A stretch of DNA of 64,000 nt from NCBI GenBank assembly GCA_050516505.1, contig CP191518.1, positions 2,604,001 to 2,668,000 on the forward strand. Direction: 5' to 3'. How positions within the stretch are numbered: position 1 is the first letter of the stretch; each line of letters starts with the position of its first letter. This stretch comes from Scandinavium ludwigii_A. GTDB lineage: Bacteria > Pseudomonadota > Gammaproteobacteria > Enterobacterales > Enterobacteriaceae. Below the pieces are notes generated by a model. The model did no database searches. It was not told the origin of the DNA and saw only the letters and a list, made by a program, of their open reading frames with translations. This document shows, in pieces, positions 45,168 through 53,783 of this stretch. The position numbers were made by a program, and so were the translations under genes.

Positions 45168-46514
45168 TTACTGCTTGAGGGTTTTCACTGTTTCGGCAAA
45201 GTTTGGCAGCCACTTTTCATGAGCGAGGATCAGCTCGCGGGCCAGCACTTCTGCGTCTTTGTCGGAATGAATCAGTGGGCTGAGGTTCAGCGCCAGCAGC
45301 ACGTCGTTAAATTCACCGGTCAGCGCCGCGTGGCTGGCCGCCACTTCGAAGCCTTTAATGGTGTGAATCAGCCCAAGCACTTTGTCATCGAAATGGGTCA
45401 AACGCGGGTGCGGCTTCGCACCGTCACGGCCGAGAATACAGGTCATTTCAACCGCCCAGTCCGCCGGGATATTATCCACGTGGCCGTAGTGCGGCACGTT
45501 GACGTAATGTTCAGCCTGCTTGTCATTGTAGATAGCGTTGATCACTTCGCAGGCGGCGTCGGAGTAGTACGCCCCACCGCGCTGCTCCAGCTCTTTCGGC
45601 TTGATGTTGAGGTCAGGGTCTTTGTACAGCTCGAACAGCTGTTTCTCGACCTTCTGCACCACCTGCGCACGCGCGCCGCCTTTGTAGTATTCACCCATTT
45701 CGATGGCCAGCATCTCTTTCTGCTTGAAGTAATACAGCAGATAAGAGCACGGCAGCAGGTTCAGGGCACGAATCAGGCCTTCGCTGAACGGCATATCGAA
45801 GATGTTTTTCACGGTATTGGCGGTCAGTTTACCGGTGGCTACGCCGTCCAGCAGTTCGGCAAAGCGGGATTCGCCGTTCACGATGACGTCGCGAATGAAC
45901 ACCATGTGGTTCAGGCCGAACAGGTCAATTGACAGGTCGTCTTTATCGGTGAGGTTCAACACATCGGTGATGAACATTTTCATGCCGATAGGAATGTTGC
46001 ACACGCCGATAAAGCGTTTGAAGTCGGTGTGACGATAAACGGCTTCGGTCACCATTCCGGCCGGGTTAGTGAAGTTAATCACCCACGCGTCCGGACAGAT
46101 TTCCTGCACGTCTTTGATGATGTCAAACACCACCGGAATGGTGCGCAGACCTTTGAACAGGCCGCCTGCACCATTGGTTTCCTGACCGAGATAGCCGTGG
46201 CTCAGTGGAATACGTTCGTCTTTTTCACGCGCTTTCAGCTGGCCAACGCGCAGCTGGGTGGTCACGAAGTTCGCGTCTTTCAGCGCTTCACGACGGTTCA
46301 GGGTTTTGTGTACCGTCATCGGCACCCCGGCTTTCTGCACCATGCGCTCACACAGGGCGTGGATGATATCGAGTTTTTCCTGCCCTTCTTCCACGTCCAC
46401 CAGCCACAGCTCGGTCACCGGTAATTCAGCGTAGCGCTTAATAAACCCTTCCAGTAATTCTGGGGTATAGCTGCTACCACCGCCGATAGTAACGATCTTT
46501 AATTTCTGGCTCAT
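45168..46514 (-). CDS. chbF: 6-phospho-beta-glucosidase / monoacetylchitobiose-6-phosphate hydrolase ChbF
   Basis: Glycoside hydrolase family 4 enzyme that cleaves phosphorylated, monodeacetylated chitobiose using NAD and a divalent metal. The 448 residues (450 in E. coli) show the NAD-binding VTIGGGSSYTPEL, the catalytic region TNPAGMVTEAV and GVCNIPIG, and LFGLNHM. The ATG at 46514 behind GGGAGAAAG gives the conserved MSQKLKIVTIGG start. Confidence 0.97.
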   Translation of the reverse strand: MSQKLKIVTIGGGSSYTPELLEGFIKRYAELPVTELWLVDVEEGQEKLDIIHALCERMVQKAGVPMTVHKTLNRREALKDANFVTTQLRVGQLKAREKDERIPLSHGYLGQETNGAGGLFKGLRTIPVVFDIIKDVQEICPDAWVINFTNPAGMVTEAVYRHTDFKRFIGVCNIPIGMKMFITDVLNLTDKDDLSIDLFGLNHMVFIRDVIVNGESRFAELLDGVATGKLTANTVKNIFDMPFSEGLIRALNLLPCSYLLYYFKQKEMLAIEMGEYYKGGARAQVVQKVEKQLFELYKDPDLNIKPKELEQRGGAYYSDAACEVINAIYNDKQAEHYVNVPHYGHVDNIPADWAVEMTCILGRDGAKPHPRLTHFDDKVLGLIHTIKGFEVAASHAALTGEFNDVLLALNLSPLIHSDKDAEVLARELILAHEKWLPNFAETVKTLKQ

Positions 46515-46613
46515 AACTTTCTCCCTCGTGATCCGCAAACGGCGTGTGGCTGACTCTCCACGTGACGCGCGGATAGCTAAACGAATTCGGTGCGTACGGT
46601 GAACCGCACGGCG

Positions 46614-47453
46614 TTAATTAATAACGGTGAGCTGTTTTCGATAATTGCTGGGTGTAAATGAGGTCAGCTTTTTGAAGGTCTTAATAAACAGACTCGGGCT
46701 GCTGTAACCTGATTCATAGGCAATATCGGTCACCGAATAATTGGTAATTTCCAATTGCTTCATGGCGAAGTTGATGCGGATATCATTAATGATCTGCATC
46801 GGCGTCTTACTGTAAAAGCGCTGAGTTGCCCGGGTCAGATATTCCTGAGACTTACCGGATAGCGCGATCATATTTTCCAGCGCACCTTCACCAAATTTAT
46901 GTTTATCGTGCATCTCTTCTACGGTTGTTTTTAACCACTGAGGAATAACATCCTGGGCCTGCTCCTCACGGAAATGGCGCAGACGGTTAATCACATAGAA
47001 CGAGACCACTTCAATAAACTCATCAAATTCACTTTCGCGGAAATTGAGTGAGGCAATAACCGACTCTATATAGCTGAGAAAGGTACTTTTAACCGAGTAG
47101 ACCTGTGAAGCCACCAAAAAACTGGGTAACAGCGGCTGATAGTGCTCTTCAAAGAAACGTTTGCTGATGCCAACGTTCAGGATGCGAGTCGCGCCGAACT
47201 CGTAAAAGCTCTGGTGGTAAGACCCCATCGGGATGAAGACAAAATCTCCGCGCTCCAGCATCACCCGTTTGCCATTGATTTCCTGGTAATAGCGCCCGGT
47301 TAACACGAGGGTGAACTCGTAGTAGTCGTGCTGGTGTAAGCCGCTGATACTTTCTGTTTTGTTGTAGATGAAGACATGAAAATTCTTACCGTTAAACAGC
47401 TGTTGTTCAAACGCGGTACTGATTTCCAGGGTCGTCATCTTTGGTTGCCTCAT
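46614..47453 (-). CDS. chbR: AraC-type dual regulator of the chb operon ChbR
   Basis: Represses chb without inducer and activates it with CRP when phosphorylated monodeacetylated chitosugar is present. The 279 residues have a cupin sensor (LHQHDYYEFTLVLTGRYYQEINGKRV, FVFIPMGSYHQSFYE) and the C-terminal AraC domain (LENMIALSGKSQEYLTRATQRF, VTDIAYESGYSSPSLFIKTFKK). An ATG five codons later is an alternative start. It is encoded inside its own operon, as in E. coli. Confidence 0.96.
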   Translation of the reverse strand: MRQPKMTTLEISTAFEQQLFNGKNFHVFIYNKTESISGLHQHDYYEFTLVLTGRYYQEINGKRVMLERGDFVFIPMGSYHQSFYEFGATRILNVGISKRFFEEHYQPLLPSFLVASQVYSVKSTFLSYIESVIASLNFRESEFDEFIEVVSFYVINRLRHFREEQAQDVIPQWLKTTVEEMHDKHKFGEGALENMIALSGKSQEYLTRATQRFYSKTPMQIINDIRINFAMKQLEITNYSVTDIAYESGYSSPSLFIKTFKKLTSFTPSNYRKQLTVIN

Positions 47454-47468
47454 CGTGGTATCTGCCCG

Positions 47469-47816
47469 CTATTGTACCTTCTCGTGAAGCTCAATCAATT
47501 CGGCAACCAGCTCGCGAGCCAGCATTGAGGTCATAAGATGATCCTGCGCATGTACCAGCACCAGGCTGACCTTCATTTTACCTTCGCCTTCATCGCTTTC
47601 GATGAGTTGCGTTTGCACGCGGTGCGCTTCACTCAGTGCGACGCGCGATTGTTCCATAGTGGCTTTTGCCGTCGTGAAATCGCCCTGCTTGGCCTGTTTC
47701 AGCGCGGTATACGCCAGGCTGCGCGCCTGTCCGGAGTTAATGATAAGCCCCATTACCACTTCTTCGAGGTCGTTAACTTCAACCTCATCTGCCACGATTT
47801 TATCCAGATCGAACAT
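47469..47816 (-). CDS. chbA: PTS chitobiose-specific EIIA component
   Basis: Cytoplasmic phosphocarrier of the lactose/chitobiose PTS family that passes phosphate from HPr to ChbB. The 115 residues (116 in E. coli) are mainly helical; the phosphorylated residue is His89 in LVLVHAQDHLM. The start follows GAGGGAA. It lies between chbC and chbR. Confidence 0.96.
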   Translation of the reverse strand: MFDLDKIVADEVEVNDLEEVVMGLIINSGQARSLAYTALKQAKQGDFTTAKATMEQSRVALSEAHRVQTQLIESDEGEGKMKVSLVLVHAQDHLMTSMLARELVAELIELHEKVQ

Positions 47817-47870
47817 AGCTATTCCCTCTTTACGTCTGGCGGTACGAGGTTGCCCCCGTACCGCGTTACA

Positions 47871-49229
47871 TCAGAATTTCAGTGCGTTAGCGATATCTTC
47901 TTCGCTCTCTTCTTCATCAATGACGGTCTGTGCTTTGTTGGAAATCACCACGAATGGCAGATAAACCAGTACTGAGACCCCAAGGTTGAAGAGTGCGAGC
48001 AACAGTGCGGCGATGCTGCCGTTGGTGTTAAAGAACGCGCCCAAACCGGTTGGCATCGTCCACGGCGCCAGGTTGGTGATAGGCGGGATAATCCCTAAGC
48101 CATACGCTGACATGGTGATGGCGGCCAGCAGCGGCTGAATCAGGATGAACGGGATGAACATCACCGGGTTCATGATGATTGGCAGACCAAACAGAATCGG
48201 CTCGTTAATCTGGAAGATACCGGATGGCAGCGCCAGCTTCGCAACCTGACGATGATCTGCGCGACGAGACGCGATGAAGATGGCGATAATCAGACCTAAC
48301 GTTGCACCCGTACCCCCGAGGAAGATGTAGGAATCCAGCATCGGCTTGGCCCACATATGGAAGGTCTTGCCTGCTGCCAGCGCCGCATCAACGGAACCGT
48401 ACTGTTGGTAAATCGCGATATTTTCCAGCGCCCATGGGGTCATGATGCCGTTATCAAGCGCGGTGAGCGCCAGAGAACCGTGCACACCAAAGAACCACAG
48501 CAGCGAGGTAAAGATGACATAGGCCCAACCCACCACGGCCCCCATTGACGCCAGCGGGGTAGAGATGGAATCCATGATGATTTGGTGGAAGTTGGTCTGC
48601 CAGTGGGTCAGAGCCCAGGCGATCACCCCAAAGATGGACAGAATAATGAAACCAGGGATAACCGCAGAGAACGAGCGTGACACGGAGCCCGGTACGCTGT
48701 CTGGCAGTTTAATCACCCAGTTGCGACGGACAATAAAGGTGAACATTTCCGCCACCACCAGGCCGATAACTATCCCGGAAATGATGTTTGCCCCGCCCAA
48801 CCAGTTCGCGCCGACGGCATAGGCTTCGCCCACGCTATAAGGGGTCACGGTCATGAAGGCCGCCACGGATAACAGACCCGCAGCGAATGGATCGACTTTT
48901 CGTTCTTCAGCTAACGCCATGCCGATGAAAAAAGGCGCCATCAGCGACATAATGCCCAACGTACCGTTGTACACGTTGCCGCCGATGGCTTTAAAACCAT
49001 TCAGGGTCTCAATGGTGGAAGCGTCTAACCGAATGCCCATAGAATAGAAAAACGAGCCTTCGCCAAAACTTAAAAACACGTTGTTGATTAAAACGAACAT
49101 GGCCCCTGCGAGGGTCAATGGCATTAATTTAATAAAGCCATTTTTAATCGCATTAACGTGCGGCTGCTTTCCTATTTTGACAGCAAAAGGAAGGAGTACC
49201 TTTTCAAGAGAGCTAATAACTTTACTCAT
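47871..49229 (-). CDS. chbC: PTS chitobiose-specific EIIC component
   Basis: Membrane permease of the N,N'-diacetylchitobiose PTS. The 452 residues equal E. coli ChbC and carry about ten membrane segments; the sugar-site motifs HVNAIKNGF, FQINEPILFGLPIIMNP and PPITNLAPWTMPTG are present. I choose the ATG at 49229, which gives the conserved N-terminus; its ribosome-binding site is weak. Translation of chbC is tied to the ChiX pairing site in the upstream spacer. Confidence 0.96.
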   Translation of the reverse strand: MSKVISSLEKVLLPFAVKIGKQPHVNAIKNGFIKLMPLTLAGAMFVLINNVFLSFGEGSFFYSMGIRLDASTIETLNGFKAIGGNVYNGTLGIMSLMAPFFIGMALAEERKVDPFAAGLLSVAAFMTVTPYSVGEAYAVGANWLGGANIISGIVIGLVVAEMFTFIVRRNWVIKLPDSVPGSVSRSFSAVIPGFIILSIFGVIAWALTHWQTNFHQIIMDSISTPLASMGAVVGWAYVIFTSLLWFFGVHGSLALTALDNGIMTPWALENIAIYQQYGSVDAALAAGKTFHMWAKPMLDSYIFLGGTGATLGLIIAIFIASRRADHRQVAKLALPSGIFQINEPILFGLPIIMNPVMFIPFILIQPLLAAITMSAYGLGIIPPITNLAPWTMPTGLGAFFNTNGSIAALLLALFNLGVSVLVYLPFVVISNKAQTVIDEEESEEDIANALKF

Positions 49230-49277
49230 AGAAAATACCCTTAAAGGCCGCAATAAAATATTACGGCGTTTGTGTGT

Positions 49278-49296
49278 GAAATTACTCTTTGACGGG
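49278..49296 (-). promoter_or_regulatory. ChiX sRNA pairing (decoy) site in the chbB-chbC spacer
   Basis: On the minus-strand transcript these 19 bases are complementary to the ChiX seed region (remembered as GAAATTCCTCTTTGACGGG) with one mismatch. In E. coli and Salmonella this spacer traps ChiX when chb is induced, which frees chitoporin mRNA from repression. The site is kept here about 50 bases before chbC. Confidence 0.82.
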
Positions 49297-49319
49297 AAAA
49301 TTAAATCAAAATTAAAAAA

Positions 49320-49640
49320 TTATTGCGCTGCAGCTTTCTTAATGGCGGCGACAGCGGCTTTAAGTACACCTAAACCATCTACTTTGCCATACAAAATAGA
49401 ATCGATAACTTCAACCGGTTTATTTGGCAGCAGACGCTGAATTTCCGGCAACATATAAGCGATTTGTGGGCCCAATAATACGACGTCGGCACCGACGCCT
49501 TTTTCACCTGCGAGGGTTTCCGGGAAAGCTTCGATAACGACCGGCACTTCGTACTTCTCAGCCTGTGCGCGCATTTTCGACACCAACAGAGAGGTGGACA
49601 TGCCCGCAGAACAGAATAAGTAGATATGTTTCTTTTCCAT
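49320..49640 (-). CDS. chbB: PTS chitobiose-specific EIIB component
   Basis: Small cytoplasmic phosphocarrier that hands phosphate from ChbA to the sugar carried by ChbC. The 106 residues equal E. coli ChbB. The phosphocysteine is Cys10 in YLFCSAGMST. It is the first gene of the operon, 90 bases before chbC. Confidence 0.97.
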   Translation of the reverse strand: MEKKHIYLFCSAGMSTSLLVSKMRAQAEKYEVPVVIEAFPETLAGEKGVGADVVLLGPQIAYMLPEIQRLLPNKPVEVIDSILYGKVDGLGVLKAAVAAIKKAAAQ

Positions 49641-49748
49641 ACTCGCTTCCTCAATAGGTATTTACTGACCGCCGCCGGGTGATTCATCCCGTGCTCCACG
49701 GGGCGGGCTTATGACGGTAACGAATTGTTACTTTGTGTTTGTGAGGTG

Positions 49749-49862
49749 AGTATACGGCATCGCAAAGATGCAAGATAATTCCTGGCAGACCAAAATTGTC
49801 TCTCATTGACCTTCGGTTATGACTACCCTCACATTTTGGCCAAATAATTCGCGCAATTAAAT
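49749..49862 (-). promoter_or_regulatory. chb operon promoter region with CRP and NagC-like sites
   Basis: On the minus strand, a -10 box TATACT (49749-49754) is preceded by a weak -35. A CRP-like site TGTGA-N6-TCATA lies at 49818-49833. A NagC-like palindrome, ATTTAATTGCGCGAATTATTT, covers about 49842-49862. E. coli chb is controlled by NagC, CRP and ChbR in this way. All sites are judged by eye. Confidence 0.6.
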
Positions 49863-49882
49863 AAGCGGCAGCAGGCAATAAA

Positions 49883-49906
49883 AAGCCCGACCAGATGGCC
49901 GGGCTT
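49883..49906 (-). terminator. osmE terminator
   Basis: AAGCCCG (49883-49889) pairs with CGGGCTT (49900-49906). On the minus strand a TTTTTATTG tail follows. It lies 31 bases after the osmE stop and ahead of the chb promoter. Confidence 0.85.
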
Positions 49907-49936
49907 GCTCAGGACTCAGCTAAATGTGTGAGTTGA

Positions 49937-50275
49937 TTACTTCGCAGTCTGTGGATCAGTGTCGTACTCTGCACAGGTCTGATAGCCAGAATTGATCACG
50001 TGACCGGTGTCATCCAGCGCAACGAAATAGGTTTGTGCTTTACCATCACGTTGACCCAGGATGTAGGTCTGGCAAGTACCACGGGCATGAACCATGGTGA
50101 TTTCTGAAGAAGGCTTACCGGCAACCTGCAGAACCTGATCGCGGCTCATGCCTTTTTTAACGTCTTTCACCACTGGCTGGGTGAACTGGTCCTGCGTACG
50201 GTCGTACGCGGTACAACCCGCTAACATGGTCAGTACTGCTGCTGCACCTAAGATTCCCGCTACATTCTTGTTCAT
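49937..50275 (-). CDS. osmE: Osmotically inducible lipoprotein OsmE
   Basis: A 112-residue envelope lipoprotein of the SmpA/OmlA (BamE-like) family, equal in length to E. coli OsmE. The signal peptide ends at lipobox Cys21 (TMLAGC). The mature domain has VKKGMSRDQVLQVAGKPSSE, the typical SmpA/OmlA motif. In E. coli it is induced by high osmolarity and stationary phase. It is divergent from nadE. Confidence 0.96.
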   Translation of the reverse strand: MNKNVAGILGAAAVLTMLAGCTAYDRTQDQFTQPVVKDVKKGMSRDQVLQVAGKPSSEITMVHARGTCQTYILGQRDGKAQTYFVALDDTGHVINSGYQTCAEYDTDPQTAK

Positions 50276-50621
50276 ACATCGTCCTCTTTTTTTTTACTCA
50301 AAATAATTCGCGTTGCTGGCAGGCGGCAAACCTGAAAGTCCCCAGGAGCATAGATAACTATGTGACTGGGGCGCACAGATGCAGCCAACGCACCAACAAC
50401 GTGAAGTATGAAGAGTTATCAGTGTGTTATAAGCCTGGAATAAATAATGCTATTTATCAACCCAGGAGGCAAATTGACTTAACTTTCAGATAATTCTAGT
50501 AATAAAGCGATATCCTGCTGAATCGCGGCATTTTACGGCAGTCGAAAATGTGATCCTTGTCGTTTTCTCAGCAAAGAGGTAGCTTTAGCAGATAGAAGAC
50601 AACCTTTTTTGGGAGGGGTAA
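50276..50621. other. Divergent osmE-nadE intergenic region
   Basis: A 346-base spacer. The osmE side has a T-rich stretch; the nadE side ends in the strong ribosome-binding site GGGAGGGG. A marked nested hairpin (separate entry) lies in the middle. Promoters for both genes must be here, but I cannot place them securely. Confidence 0.5.
50320..50371. ncRNA. Structured element in the osmE-nadE spacer, identity unknown
   Basis: A small hairpin (CAGG 50320-50323 with CCTG 50331-50334) is followed by a two-storey stem. CCCCAG (50340-50345) pairs with CTGGGG (50366-50371); inside it CATAG (50349-50353) pairs with CTATG (50358-50362) around ATAA. The internal loop is GAG opposite TGA, a G-A-rich loop of the sort seen in structured RNAs. 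I cannot name a family, and cannot tell whether it is an sRNA, a leader or a DNA site. Confidence 0.4.
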
Positions 50622-51449
50622 ATGGCTCTGCAACAAGAGATTATTGAGGCGCTCGGCGTTAAGCCGCAGGTCAACAGCGAAGCAGAAATTCGCCGCAGCG
50701 TGGATTTTCTGAAATCGTATCTCACCACCTATCCGTTTATTAAGTCACTGGTGCTGGGCATCAGCGGCGGTCAGGACTCTACGCTGACCGGCAAACTGTG
50801 CCAGATGGCCATCAGTGAACTGCGCAAAGAGAACGGTGACGACAGCCTGGCGTTTATTGCCGTGCGCCTGCCGTTTGGCGTTCAGGCCGATGAACAAGAT
50901 TGTCAGGATGCCATTGCGTTTATCCAGCCGGATCGCGTGCTGACGGTCAACATCAAAGGTGCGGTGCTGGCGAGTGAACAGGCGCTGCGTGAAGCGGGTA
51001 TTGAGCTCAGCGATTTCGTGCGCGGCAATGAAAAAGCCCGTGAACGCATGAAAGCGCAGTACAGCATTGCCGGAATGACCAAAGGCGTGGTGGTCGGCAC
51101 CGATCACGCCGCCGAAGCGGTGACCGGGTTCTTCACCAAATACGGCGATGGCGGCACCGACATCAACCCGATTTTCCGCCTCAACAAACGCCAGGGCAAA
51201 CAGCTGTTAGCCACGCTCGGCTGCCCGGAACATCTGTACCAGAAAGCCCCGACCGCTGACCTGGAAGATGACCGCCCTTCTCTGCCGGACGAAGCCGCCC
51301 TGGGCGTCACCTACGAAAACATTGACGATTATCTGGAAGGCAAACCGGTCGACGCAGGCACCGCCCGCATCATCGAAGGTTGGTACCTGAAAACTGAACA
51401 CAAACGTCGTCCACCGATCACCGTTTTCGACGACTTCTGGAAGCGTTAA
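50622..51449 (+). CDS. nadE: Ammonia-dependent NAD+ synthetase
   Basis: Last step of NAD synthesis: amidates nicotinic acid adenine dinucleotide with ammonia and ATP. The 275 residues equal E. coli NadE. The pyrophosphatase-loop SGGQDS is at 48-53; VVGTDHAAEAVTGFFTKYGDGG and PTADLEDDRPSLPDE are typical of the family. The start follows GGGAGGGG. A GC-rich hairpin follows the stop. Confidence 0.98.
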   Translation: MALQQEIIEALGVKPQVNSEAEIRRSVDFLKSYLTTYPFIKSLVLGISGGQDSTLTGKLCQMAISELRKENGDDSLAFIAVRLPFGVQADEQDCQDAIAFIQPDRVLTVNIKGAVLASEQALREAGIELSDFVRGNEKARERMKAQYSIAGMTKGVVVGTDHAAEAVTGFFTKYGDGGTDINPIFRLNKRQGKQLLATLGCPEHLYQKAPTADLEDDRPSLPDEAALGVTYENIDDYLEGKPVDAGTARIIEGWYLKTEHKRRPPITVFDDFWKR

Positions 51450-51461
51450 TACGCCATCCTC

Positions 51462-51486
51462 GCCGGGTAACGTTTGTTTACCCGGC
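51462..51486 (+). terminator. Hairpin after nadE
   Basis: GCCGGGTAA (51462-51470) pairs with TTACCCGGC (51478-51486). A T-rich stretch appears only about 15 bases later, so it is REP-like or a weak terminator. Confidence 0.65.
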
Positions 51487-51536
51487 AAGTCCCTGCTGAT
51501 TTTTTCACCTTTTTCATCCAGCGCAACGCTGCTATA

Positions 51537-51552
51537 CTGTTCGGATAAACAG
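51537..51552. promoter_or_regulatory. LexA box upstream of cho
   Basis: CTGTTCGGATAAACAG is a perfect CTGT-N8-ACAG SOS box, 15 bases before the cho start codon. E. coli cho is likewise repressed by LexA. Confidence 0.92.
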
Positions 51553-51566
51553 TATCAGGAGTCAAT

Positions 51567-52439
51567 GTGGCCAGGCGTCAATCCGCCCCGCGTCTTGAAT
51601 TTGAAGCGGCGGCAATCTACGAATATCCCGAACACCTGCGTCCGTCGCTGGAAGCGCTGCCTTCCCTGCCCGGCGTATACACCTTTCATGGCGACAGCGA
51701 CACGCTGCCGCTGTACATCGGGAAAAGCATCAACCTGAGAAGCCGGATTCTCTCGCATCTGCGTACACCCGACGAAGCCGCCATGCTGCGCCAGTCGCGG
51801 CGAATCAGCTGGGTGCGTACGGCGGGTGAAGTGGGCGCGCTGTTACTCGAAGCGAAACTCATCAAAGAGCAGCAGCCGCTGTTTAACAAACGCCTGCGTC
51901 GCAATCGTCAGCTGTGCTCGCTGCTGTTAAACGGCACTCAGCCGCAGGTGGTGTACGCCAAAGAGATCGATTTCGCCCATCAGCCGGGGCTGTATGGCTT
52001 ATTCGCCAACCGCCGGGCGGCGCTCCAGGCGCTGCAAACCATCGCCGATGAGCATCAGCTGTGTTACGGGTTACTGGGGCTGGAAACCGTCACCCGTGGG
52101 CGCGGATGTTTTCGCTCTGCGCTGAAACGCTGCGCCGGGGCGTGTTGTGGCAAAGAGAGCGTGGAAGCACACCACCAGCGTTTGCTGGCGGCACTGGCAA
52201 AATTGCAGCTGAATTGCTGGCCGTGGCGCGGACCGATTGCGATGAAAGAAGATGCGGCGGATATGACCGAGTATCACATCATCCACAACTGGCTGTGGCT
52301 TGGTTCGGTCTCCAGCCTTTCCGCCGCCGACGCGCTGCGCCGTTTACCCGCCGGGTTCGATCACGACGGTTATAAAATTCTCTGCAAGCCGCTGTTAACC
52401 GGCCAGGCTGAGATCATCGACCTGACTGACCGCCGTTAG
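51567..52439 (+). CDS. cho: Excinuclease Cho (UvrC homologue)
   Basis: SOS-induced endonuclease that makes the 3' incision during nucleotide excision repair of bulky lesions that UvrC handles poorly. The 290 residues (295 in E. coli) have an N-terminal GIY-YIG nuclease domain (PGVYTF at 35-40, LYIGKSINLRSR at 49-60) and the UvrC-like RGRGCFRSALKRCAGACCGKES stretch, but no UvrB-binding or C-terminal RNase H-like half. The start is a GTG behind CAGGAG. Its 3' end overlaps the convergent ves gene by 45 bases. Confidence 0.95.
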   Translation: MARRQSAPRLEFEAAAIYEYPEHLRPSLEALPSLPGVYTFHGDSDTLPLYIGKSINLRSRILSHLRTPDEAAMLRQSRRISWVRTAGEVGALLLEAKLIKEQQPLFNKRLRRNRQLCSLLLNGTQPQVVYAKEIDFAHQPGLYGLFANRRAALQALQTIADEHQLCYGLLGLETVTRGRGCFRSALKRCAGACCGKESVEAHHQRLLAALAKLQLNCWPWRGPIAMKEDAADMTEYHIIHNWLWLGSVSSLSAADALRRLPAGFDHDGYKILCKPLLTGQAEIIDLTDRR

Positions 52440-52997
52440 CGGCCACGCCGGGTTCCAGCTGATGGCGCTATAAAGAATTTTGCCTTCGTCTTTCAGCAGA
52501 CGAAGGGTGTGATGTTCATCCTGCCAATACGCACCTTGATCGGCGGTCAGCAGTTTATCTCCCAGTTGCCATGCACCGCTGAGCACCAATACCATGCCGC
52601 CGCGTGCGCCAAAAGTGGTAAACGTCCGATCTGCAACGCGCACTTTGGCCTGACAGCGTTCGCGTCGGGTCATGATATTGAGATCCATCGACATCTGCCC
52701 TTCGGAAAGCTGCGCCCGCACCGTTTGCTCTCCGGAGAAACGGAACGGCTGGAGTCGCTTTAAGGTGTGATGGAACGCGCTCCCGCCGTCGAGCGTCACT
52801 TCGCCGCCTTCGAGCAGCGTAATCACCCTGTCCACGCCGGGGAATGCAGAAAACTCACCGCTGCCCGCAATCGACGCGATACTGGCGCGCCAGTTGAAAT
52901 CACGGGTGGCAGGCGGAAAACAGCAAAGTTCACGGGTTTCGCCCGCGCCATTTTTCCACAGACTGACGGGCATCTTGCGGATATCAAAGTATTCCAT
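52395..52997 (-). CDS. ves: Cold- and stress-inducible cupin protein Ves (HutD family)
   Basis: A 200-residue cupin of the HutD/Ves family; E. coli Ves (191) is cold-induced. Conserved segments are NGAGETRELCCFPP, DFNWRASIASIA, GVDRVITLLEGGEV and AWQLGDKLLTADQGAYW. I choose the ATG at 52997, five bases after AGGAG; two earlier start codons lie too close to the binding site. No enzyme activity is established. Confidence 0.92.
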   Translation of the reverse strand: MEYFDIRKMPVSLWKNGAGETRELCCFPPATRDFNWRASIASIAGSGEFSAFPGVDRVITLLEGGEVTLDGGSAFHHTLKRLQPFRFSGEQTVRAQLSEGQMSMDLNIMTRRERCQAKVRVADRTFTTFGARGGMVLVLSGAWQLGDKLLTADQGAYWQDEHHTLRLLKDEGKILYSAISWNPAWPLTAVSQVDDLSLAG

Positions 52998-53223
52998 CAT
53001 CACTCCTGAAGAACGACTCAGGCTGCTACGACGGCAGCCATGCTTATTATCTTTTTTTCACGACACACGGAGTATCGGCAGAAGGCACGAAGAGCCTTAG
53101 TGGCTTTGTGCACTTATTGCTGTGAATGACCGGTAACGGTCTGATATCTGAAAAGAAAGAGTCTACGGATGTGTGATGAGAATTCCGGGAATGTGGCAAC
53201 GGGCAAGCGGGACATAAAGAAAA

Positions 53224-53275
53224 ACCGCCGGTCGTGCCCACCGCCTGTAATGGGCGTGTGGGCAAGACCGGCGGT
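53224..53275 (-). terminator. Long hairpin terminator of spy
   Basis: ACCGCCGGTC (53224-53233) pairs with GACCGGCGGT (53266-53275), with an inner pairing of GCCCAC and GTGGGC. On the minus strand TTTTTCTTT follows. It lies 22 bases after the spy stop. The rest of the spacer to ves (52998-53220) shows nothing I can assign. Confidence 0.85.
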
Positions 53276-53297
53276 CTTTAAGTCAGCTCGGCTGGAA

Positions 53298-53783
53298 TTA
53301 CTCAGCAGATGACTGCATCTTACCTTCTGGCGCGTGATGTTCTGTCAGACGCTTCTCAAAATTGGCATTAAATTGCTTTTTCTGTTCCGGGGTCAAGATG
53401 TTGTAGATCTTGTTCTGCGTTTCCATGCGGGAAACCGCCATGTCTTTATGCTGAGCTTCCATTTTGGTCACCATCTCTTCGGCTTTCGCTTTATCGAAGG
53501 AGTCGCTGGCAATCAGGTTATGCATAGCACGACGTTCGTCGAGGGACGGACGCTGCATTTTGCCGCGCTGCTCTTTCATGATGTCGCGGATCTGCTGTTT
53601 CTGCGCGTCGGTCAGATTCAGGCCTTTAAACATCATGTCGTGATGCATACCCGGCTTGCCTTTATGGTGCATCATCGGCGCGTTTTCAGTGGTCGTGGTC
53701 GTCGTGTCTGCTGCGTGAGCCAGGTTAGCAGCGCCCAGAGCCAGGGTAGAAGCGATAATCAGAGCAGTTGTCATCTTTTTCAT
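53298..53783 (-). CDS. spy: Periplasmic chaperone Spy
   Basis: ATP-independent periplasmic chaperone induced by envelope stress (tannin, spheroplasting, zinc). The 161 residues equal E. coli Spy. The signal peptide is about 1-24 (ending LAHA, then ADTTTT). The mature protein carries the two family repeats LTDAQKQQIRDIM and LTPEQKKQFNANFE, and is helical, forming a cradle dimer in the family. A CpxR-like box lies upstream. Confidence 0.97.
   Translation of the reverse strand: MKKMTTALIIASTLALGAANLAHAADTTTTTTENAPMMHHKGKPGMHHDMMFKGLNLTDAQKQQIRDIMKEQRGKMQRPSLDERRAMHNLIASDSFDKAKAEEMVTKMEAQHKDMAVSRMETQNKIYNILTPEQKKQFNANFEKRLTEHHAPEGKMQSSAE

Noticed and set aside
45021..45932. 303-codon plus-strand frame opposite chbF/chbG
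   Set aside because: Antisense shadow that crosses the chbF-chbG boundary and has no family features.
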